This document shows positions 5,783 to 10,478 of a stretch of 10,478 nucleotides of DNA, piece after piece. The stretch comes from Clostridiales bacterium (GTDB taxonomy: Bacteria; Bacillota; Clostridia; Oscillospirales; Ruminococcaceae): positions 1-10,478 of the forward strand of contig JAAYSW010000030.1 in assembly GCA_012523875.1 (NCBI GenBank), written 5' to 3'. Under the pieces are notes generated by a model that had not been told where the DNA came from, did not search any database, and saw nothing but the letters and a program-made list of their open reading frames with translations. Position 1 is the first letter of the stretch, and each line of letters begins with the position of its first letter. The position numbers and the translations under genes were made by a program.

Positions 5783-6799
5783 ATGTTAGTATTAGGAATA
5801 GAGAGTTCGTGTGATGAAACGGCGGCTAGTGTTGTATGGGACGGGGTGAAGGTACTTTCTAACGTTGTATCGTCACAGATAGAGGAGCATAAAAAGTTTG
5901 GGGGTGTAGTACCTGAGCTTGCATCAAGGCGACATTGCGAGAATATACTTGGAGTTGTTGAACAGGCAATAGCACAGGCAGGTATTACCTTAGATGAAAT
6001 AGATGTAATAGCTGTAACATATGCCCCTGGTCTAATTGGTGCACTACTTGTTGGTGTTAACTTTGCGAAGGGTCTATCCCTTGCTACAGGCAAACCACTT
6101 GTGCCAGTACATCATATTGCGGGGCATATTGCATCAAACTATATTGCACATCCAGAATTAAAGCCGCCCTATTTATGTCTTGTTGCGAGTGGTGGTCATA
6201 GCCATATAGTAGAAGTCGTGTCATATACTGAATTTAGGGTACATGGTAGAACTAGGGACGATGCGGCAGGCGAATGTTTTGATAAGGCGGCGAGGGCTAT
6301 GGGTTTTCCGTATCCTGGTGGAATTCACATTGATAAGGCCGCACAAAATGGTGATGCTAGTGAATATAAATTACCACATCCTAAGGTTGAGGGTAGCGAG
6401 TTTGATTTTAGCTTTTCGGGTCTTAAAACGGCTGTAATAAATCTTATACACAATTCTGAGCAAAAAGGCTATACTATTAATAGGGAAAATCTTTCAGCAA
6501 GCCTTCAAAAAACTATTTCAGAAATACTTACTGAAAAAACTATTGGGATTGCAAAAAAGCTTGGATATAAAACTATTTCTCTTGCGGGTGGTGTTTCTGC
6601 TAATACGGGGGTTAGGGATTCCTTTTTAAATGCTTGCAAGGCAGAGGGTTTCACCCTTTATATGCCACCTTTGAGCCTTTGCGGTGATAATGCTGCTATG
6701 ATAGCTTGCCAGGGATATTTTGAATTTTTAAATGGCAGCCGTGCAGATGAAAGTCTGAATGCCATTGCTACCCTCTCAATAGAGGGTTTATCAAGGTAA
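5783..6799 (+). CDS. tsaD: tRNA t6A37 threonylcarbamoyltransferase TsaD
   Basis: TsaD transfers threonylcarbamoyl from threonylcarbamoyl-AMP to A37 of ANN-decoding tRNAs, working in bacteria with TsaB and TsaE. The 338-residue protein has the ASKHA-fold signature GIESSCDETAASV (5-17) and the metal-binding HHIAGH (H111 and H115). It also has LVASGGHSHIV (133-143), DDAAGECFDKAARAMGFPYP (159-178), FSFSGLKTAV (209-218), LAGGVSANTGVR (267-278) and GDNAAMIA (301-308), where D302 is the third metal ligand. Length is normal. AAGGAG at 5768-5773 lies 9 nt before the ATG. It follows rimI but is separated from it by a terminator and repeats, so it may have its own promoter, which I could not place with confidence. 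A CCCTCT/AGAGGG hairpin lies in its last codons. tsaB and tsaE must be elsewhere. Confidence 0.97.
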   Translation: MLVLGIESSCDETAASVVWDGVKVLSNVVSSQIEEHKKFGGVVPELASRRHCENILGVVEQAIAQAGITLDEIDVIAVTYAPGLIGALLVGVNFAKGLSLATGKPLVPVHHIAGHIASNYIAHPELKPPYLCLVASGGHSHIVEVVSYTEFRVHGRTRDDAAGECFDKAARAMGFPYPGGIHIDKAAQNGDASEYKLPHPKVEGSEFDFSFSGLKTAVINLIHNSEQKGYTINRENLSASLQKTISEILTEKTIGIAKKLGYKTISLAGGVSANTGVRDSFLNACKAEGFTLYMPPLSLCGDNAAMIACQGYFEFLNGSRADESLNAIATLSIEGLSR

Positions 6800-6881
6800 A
6801 TAACGTTTTAAAGAGATTCTTAACAACTATCTAGACGGTTTTATATGGGTTGGCTATATAAAAAAAGCCTAAGTCTAATGC

Positions 6882-6902
6882 AAATTTTAATTATTAAAAT
6901 TT
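6882..6902. repeat. 21-bp AT palindrome upstream of the pckG promoter
   Basis: AAATTTTAAT (6882-6891) and ATTAAAATTT (6893-6902) form perfect 10-bp arms around a single T. It ends 11 bp before the pckG -35 box, a suitable place for an UP-element or an activator or repressor site. Composition alone could also produce it. Confidence 0.5.
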
Positions 6903-6913
6903 TAGAAGTAGTA

Positions 6914-6942
6914 TTGACATATTGACAAAAAAAAGCTAGAAT
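6914..6942 (+). promoter_or_regulatory. Sigma-A-type promoter of pckG
   Basis: A perfect -35 TTGACA at 6914-6919 is followed by 17 bp and the -10 TAGAAT at 6937-6942 (5/6 consensus). A start near 6949 gives a leader of about 100 nt. A second TTGACA at 6922-6927 comes from an 8-bp tandem duplication of TATTGACA (6912-6919, 6920-6927) and is too close to this -10. Used with the poor TATTGA at 6945-6950 it could form a weaker overlapping promoter. Confidence 0.75.
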
Positions 6943-7048
6943 AGTATTGAGGGGAATTTGTTTTTCCCAATGAATTTGTATAATTTGTTTAAAAACATTG
7001 AAATGAATTGTGCATATTATAAGCAAACTTTAAGGAGGAACTAAAAAA

Positions 7049-8836
7049 ATGGCATTAACTAAGAATCCAAATGTTTTAAAATGGGTTGACGAAATGATTA
7101 CACTTACAAAGCCTGACAGCGTTGTATGGATTGATGGAAGCAAGGAACAGCTTGAAGCATTAAAGAATGAAGCTTGTTCGACTGGTGAGGTTATGGAGCT
7201 TAATCAAGAAAAGCTTCCTGGTTGTTTATACCATAGAACCGATCCTACCGACGTTGCAAGAGTTGAGGATAGAACTTTTATATGCACAACTAATAAAGAA
7301 GATGCAGGTCCTACAAACAACTGGTGTGACCCAGAAGAAATGTATGCAAAACTAACTCCTATGTATGATGGAGTTATGAAGGGCAGAACTATGTATGTTA
7401 TACCTTATTCAATGGGACCTATCGGTTCTCCTTTGGCTAAGGTAGGCGTTGAAGTAACTGATTCAATCTATGTTGTTTTGAATATGAATATAATGACAAG
7501 AATGGGTAAGGCTGCTTTTGATAATCTTGGCGATACTTCTGATGACTTCGTTCGTGGACTACATGCTAAGGCACAAATTGACCCTGAAAACAGATATATT
7601 GTTCATTTCCCAGAGGATAATACAATTTGGTCTATTAACTCAGGGTATGGTGGAAATGTTCTTTTAGGAAAAAAATGTTTTGCATTGAGAATTGCTTCAT
7701 ATCAAGGTAAGAACGAGGGCTGGATGGCTGAACATATGCTTATCTTAGGTTTGGAAAAACCAAATGGTGAGGTAAAATATATCTCTGCTGCATTCCCATC
7801 TGCTTGTGGTAAGACGAATTTGGCTATGCTTATTCCGCCAGAGGGATATACAAAGAAGGGTTATAAAGTTTGGACAGTTGGCGACGATATCGCTTGGTTG
7901 AAGAAAGGTGAGGACGGTCGTTTGTGGGCGATTAACCCTGAGAATGGTTTCTTTGGTGTTGCTCCTGGTACAAATGAAAAGTCTAACCTAAATGCACTTG
8001 AATCAACAAAGAAAGATACAATCTTCACGAATGTTTGTGTGAATAATGATGATTTAACAGTTTGGTGGGAGGGCTTGGATAAGAATCCGCCTGAGAATGC
8101 AACTGAATGGTTGGGTAAAAAAGTTAATGGCAAGGAATACTTTGCTGAGGGCAAGAAGCTTGCACACCCTAACTCAAGATTTACTGCTCCTGCTGAGAAT
8201 TGTCCATGCATAAGCCCTGAATTTAACAATCCTAAGGGAGTTCCAATTTCAGCTATTATCTTTGGTGGGCGTAGAGCTAAGACTGCTCCTCTGGTATATG
8301 AGGCATTCGATTGGACACATGGTACTTTCGTAGGTTCAACAATGGCATCTGAAACAACTGCTGCTGCTGCTGGTGCTGTTGGTGTTGTTCGTCGTGACCC
8401 AATGGCTATGCTTCCATTCTGTGGATATAATATGGGTGATTATTTTGCTCATTGGCTAGAAATGGGCGAAAAACTTGGTGATAAAGCTCCTAAGATTTTC
8501 AATGTAAACTGGTTTAGAACTGATGATGAGGGCAATTTCATTTGGCCTGGATTCGGTGATAATATGAGGGTTCTTGATTGGATTATCGACCGTTGCGAAG
8601 GCAATGCTGAGGCTGTTGAAACTGCTATTGGTTATGAGCCAAAGCCTGAAGATATCAATATAGAGGGACTTGACGATGTTACTCTTGATGTTGTTACTGA
8701 TTTGCTAAATGTTGATATTGCTTTATGGAAAGAAGAAGTTAAGGGAATTAAGGAATTTTATGATAAGTTTGGAGATAAGCTTCCTAAGGCTCTTTATGAT
8801 GAGTTGGATAAGCTTGAAGAAAGACTTAACAAGTAA
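7049..8836 (+). CDS. pckG: Phosphoenolpyruvate carboxykinase (GTP)
   Basis: This 595-residue enzyme interconverts oxaloacetate + GTP and PEP + CO2 + GDP, at the PEP-oxaloacetate node of central metabolism; in fermenters it may run in the carboxylating direction. It is the GTP type, shown by SINSGYGGNVLLGKKCFALR (195-214), with K209 and H229 as probable Mn2+ ligands. FPSACGKTNLAM (249-260) carries the P-loop and the hyper-reactive Cys253. GDDIAWLKKGEDG (278-290) holds D279/D280, followed by FFGVAPGT. GGRRAKTAPLVYEAFDW (406-422) and the NWFR region (487-490) are also present. R71 in VARVEDRT fits the substrate-binding arginine. Length is typical for the family. AAGGAGG at 7032-7038 lies 10 nt before the ATG, giving a very strong ribosome site. 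It is monocistronic between its own promoter and terminator. Confidence 0.97.
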   Translation: MALTKNPNVLKWVDEMITLTKPDSVVWIDGSKEQLEALKNEACSTGEVMELNQEKLPGCLYHRTDPTDVARVEDRTFICTTNKEDAGPTNNWCDPEEMYAKLTPMYDGVMKGRTMYVIPYSMGPIGSPLAKVGVEVTDSIYVVLNMNIMTRMGKAAFDNLGDTSDDFVRGLHAKAQIDPENRYIVHFPEDNTIWSINSGYGGNVLLGKKCFALRIASYQGKNEGWMAEHMLILGLEKPNGEVKYISAAFPSACGKTNLAMLIPPEGYTKKGYKVWTVGDDIAWLKKGEDGRLWAINPENGFFGVAPGTNEKSNLNALESTKKDTIFTNVCVNNDDLTVWWEGLDKNPPENATEWLGKKVNGKEYFAEGKKLAHPNSRFTAPAENCPCISPEFNNPKGVPISAIIFGGRRAKTAPLVYEAFDWTHGTFVGSTMASETTAAAAGAVGVVRRDPMAMLPFCGYNMGDYFAHWLEMGEKLGDKAPKIFNVNWFRTDDEGNFIWPGFGDNMRVLDWIIDRCEGNAEAVETAIGYEPKPEDINIEGLDDVTLDVVTDLLNVDIALWKEEVKGIKEFYDKFGDKLPKALYDELDKLEERLNK

Positions 8837-8853
8837 TATACTATTATATAATG

Positions 8854-8883
8854 AAACAGGGTAACCATCGGTTGCCCTGTTTT
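8854..8883 (+). terminator. Intrinsic terminator of pckG
   Basis: CAGGGTAACC (8857-8866) pairs with GGTTGCCCTG (8870-8879) around ATC, with one U-G wobble. Flanking AAA and TTT (8854-8856, 8880-8882) extend the stem, and the T tract ends at 8883. It lies 17 nt after the stop. On the minus strand the same stem is followed by only three T residues, so it may also act weakly as an end for the convergent Ger operon. Confidence 0.85.
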
Positions 8884-8969
8884 GTGTTATTAATCATAAG
8901 GTATTGGATTTTCAAAGGAGTTTTCTAGATTGTGGAGAAGTTTACCTTGTTTGTTTTGCTAAAGCCAAA

Positions 8970-9977
8970 TTATTTCAATAGCTCTATTTCATATTTGAAA
9001 TTAACGCTTTTAAGCATTTCTGACCAATTGTCTTTATTTTCTATATAAAAGTTATAATCAGCTGCTTTTATACTTTTTTCGATATTAAGAACATCAACAT
9101 TAAGTGAATGAACAGTTCGTTGCACTGCTGATTGACAGAGCGAGGTAATTGTTTGTTGTGCTGATTCACTTATTTGTTCTAGCGTATAATTTTTTTCTAG
9201 CACATCACCTGTGAAGCTAATATAAAAGGTGGTAGTAATTTTATTCCCATCAATAGCTGATGTTACTCTTGATTTTACTGATTCTACACGAAGGTTAATT
9301 ATTTCGTTCTCCATTTCGATAGGCAGAGTGAGAGTTTTTATAGATTCGCTAAGCCAAGACAAGCCTTGTGATTCGGTTTTTGTTAGGATGCCTTTTAATC
9401 CGTTCTCGCCGATGATTGCCATATTAATTTCATCATCCTCGATAATTGGGATTGCGGCAGCTTTATCAGAGCCTAGTAAATCATCAAGCACATTAATAAC
9501 ACTTTTTCTTGATATATAGCCATTTTTTGATTTTATTTTTATTGTTTCAAGTAACTCCCAACTGTTTTTATCTGAGATTATTTCGCCAGCATTAATATCT
9601 GAATAAACAACAGTGCAACTTGGTGATATATGGCTGTTAGATAGTAAAATTTCGAGGTCTTCCCTAAGGTTTCTTTTGCCCAAAGCAATTAATTCAATAT
9701 GTCCGATGAAAAGATTTTTATCCTGTTTAGTTTCAGCATCAGCAATTGCTTCAAAAATAGTTTTTCCCTCACCCCCATAGATACTGTAATCTTCATTATC
9801 ATCATTGCCGAAAATACTTACAACCACGCTTGGGTTTTCCTCACCATCTATACCAATAGCTTGGATAAAGGCTCGGTCTCTTACTTCTATGGCAGAATTA
9901 TTGCAACCACTCAATATCAAGGGTAGGCTTAGGGTGAGACATAATGCTTTAAGCCTGAGTTTCTTGTATTTCTGCAT
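8970..9977 (-). CDS. Ger(x)C-family spore germination lipoprotein
   Basis: This 335-residue protein resembles GerAC, the lipoprotein subunit of nutrient germinant receptors in the inner spore membrane. A basic N-terminus and hydrophobic stretch lead to the lipobox LSGC, with Cys25 as the predicted lipidated residue. Family-like motifs follow: DRAFIQAIGID just after the anchor, EGKTIFEAI and FIGHIELIALGKRNLREDL (the GH.k.iiig region). The C-terminal domain ends NFKYEIELLK. Start choice: AGGAGG at 9985-9990 lies 7 nt before the ATG at 9977, whereas an in-frame ATG at 9995 precedes that site and is rejected. It overlaps the upstream permease gene by 29 nt, so the two are co-translated. It is somewhat shorter than the roughly 370-400 residues of well-known GerAC proteins. 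Which germinant is sensed cannot be told. Confidence 0.88.
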   Translation of the reverse strand: MQKYKKLRLKALCLTLSLPLILSGCNNSAIEVRDRAFIQAIGIDGEENPSVVVSIFGNDDNEDYSIYGGEGKTIFEAIADAETKQDKNLFIGHIELIALGKRNLREDLEILLSNSHISPSCTVVYSDINAGEIISDKNSWELLETIKIKSKNGYISRKSVINVLDDLLGSDKAAAIPIIEDDEINMAIIGENGLKGILTKTESQGLSWLSESIKTLTLPIEMENEIINLRVESVKSRVTSAIDGNKITTTFYISFTGDVLEKNYTLEQISESAQQTITSLCQSAVQRTVHSLNVDVLNIEKSIKAADYNFYIENKDNWSEMLKSVNFKYEIELLK

Positions 9978-10478
9978 TAATCTTCCTCCTAGCATGCATT
10001 ATAATAGGTGATATTACTGAGAGAAGAATTATTAATCCTCCCCAAATCAAATTAAAGTTCATTTTGCTTGAATTTATTATTACGGAAATAATGAGCATTG
10101 AGATAATTGATGTCAGTTCATTGAATTTAAATTTAGGGAAAATCTCTTCAATTAATATAGAGGCTAATATAATCTGCACAGTAATATTAATGATACATAA
10201 AAAAGCGAAAAGCACTGTATAAACTGAATCTGCACGCTGGGTGCTGAATGGTTGTGTATATGCACCTATTTCAAAGAAGGGGAACTCAATTAATTGCATT
10301 AGATGACCTGTTACGCTTATTCCGATAAAGGAAACAAACTGAATTATTACTAATTTTGCAGTAAGGAATGAGAATACCGCCTTTTTAAGATTATTCTGTG
10401 TGAAATTTAGCAATACAAGGAGTGCGACTAATTCTCCGCTTTCACAAAAATCATTCAAAGCATATTTCCATATGCTAT
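9949..10478 (-). CDS. GerAB-type spore germination permease, 5' end missing
   Basis: The frame stays open to the window edge; about 175 codons of the C-terminal part are visible. GerAB proteins are APC-superfamily membrane subunits of germinant receptors, usually about 360 residues with ten helices, so roughly half is present. Four hydrophobic segments are clear: AKLVIIQFVSFIGISV, YTVLFAFLCIINITVQIILA, TSIISMLIISVIIN and NLIWGGLIILLSVISPIIM. A polar basic tail (HARRKINAEIQETQA) ends the protein. The loop EFPFFEIGAYTQP agrees with this family. The TTG at 10458 is not a credible start because coding continues upstream of it. Identification rests on topology, partial motifs and the overlapping Ger(x)C gene; a GerAA gene would be expected nearby, outside the window. 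Confidence 0.8.
   Translation of the reverse strand, partial: SIWKYALNDFCESGELVALLVLLNFTQNNLKKAVFSFLTAKLVIIQFVSFIGISVTGHLMQLIEFPFFEIGAYTQPFSTQRADSVYTVLFAFLCIINITVQIILASILIEEIFPKFKFNELTSIISMLIISVIINSSKMNFNLIWGGLIILLSVISPIIMHARRKINAEIQETQA

Noticed and set aside
5774..6092. Open frames antisense to tsaD, pckG, polA, dusB and the Ger genes
   Set aside because: They follow codon periodicity of the real genes, lack ribosome sites, and resemble no protein family.
6770..6790. CCCTCT/AGAGGG hairpin at the end of tsaD as a terminator
   Set aside because: It is inside the last codons and is followed by only three T residues before other bases, so ribosomes and the weak U tract argue against it.
6845..6929. 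Short ORF of about 26 codons starting at 6845
   Set aside because: No ribosome site, it runs through the promoter, and its composition looks like random AT-rich DNA.
9978..9995. Upstream ATG at 9995 for the Ger(x)C lipoprotein
   Set aside because: The AGGAGG at 9985-9990 lies inside that extension and is ideally placed for the ATG at 9977, which also gives a standard lipoprotein signal.

Overview
The window looks like chromosomal DNA of a low-GC, endospore-forming Firmicute, probably of class Clostridia. The reasons are AT-rich intergenic DNA, strong AGGAGG-type ribosome binding sites, a GTP-type PEP carboxykinase, a PolA with a degenerate proofreading domain, a GerAB/GerAC-type germinant receptor pair, and dispersed hairpin repeats of a kind I associate with clostridial genomes. 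I see no phage, plasmid, transposase, CRISPR, tRNA or rRNA signal. This is mostly housekeeping DNA, and its unusual content lies in the intergenic repeats.

Layout. (1) 60-575 (+): a GtrA-like membrane protein, closed by a hairpin terminator. (2) 752-2353 (-): a tightly coupled three-gene operon, read as a small unrecognised acidic protein, a DusB-type tRNA-dihydrouridine synthase and a stand-alone Smr-domain protein. (3) 2605-5572 (+): polA overlapping rimI, ending in a terminator. (4) 5783-6799 (+): tsaD, preceded by a hairpin-rich leader. (5) 7049-8836 (+): pckG, with its own strong promoter and terminator. (6) 8970-10478 (-): a Ger(x)C-type lipoprotein and the C-terminal part of a GerAB-type permease cut by the window edge.

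Repeats. A 75-bp element occurs at 630-704 and, inverted, at 2496-2570 (65/75 identical by my hand alignment), bracketing the dus operon. It holds a perfect 23-nt hairpin whose sequence differences between copies are compensatory. A sub-module of it recurs in the tsaD leader, again with a paired change. That leader also carries one of two 27-nt direct repeats (26/27 identical) found in the rimI-tsaD gap. One of these repeats overlaps the polA-rimI terminator. All three copies of the shared sub-module read in the same sense as the adjacent gene. This points to a modular, structure-conserving family of small repeats acting as RNA or moving between intergenic sites.

How genes relate. DusB (dihydrouridine) and TsaD (t6A) both modify tRNA, and RimI is the usual neighbour of TsaD, although its protein substrate is different. 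PolA, Smr, PckG and the Ger proteins serve DNA repair, nucleic-acid processing, central carbon flux and spore germination. They do not obviously form one system.
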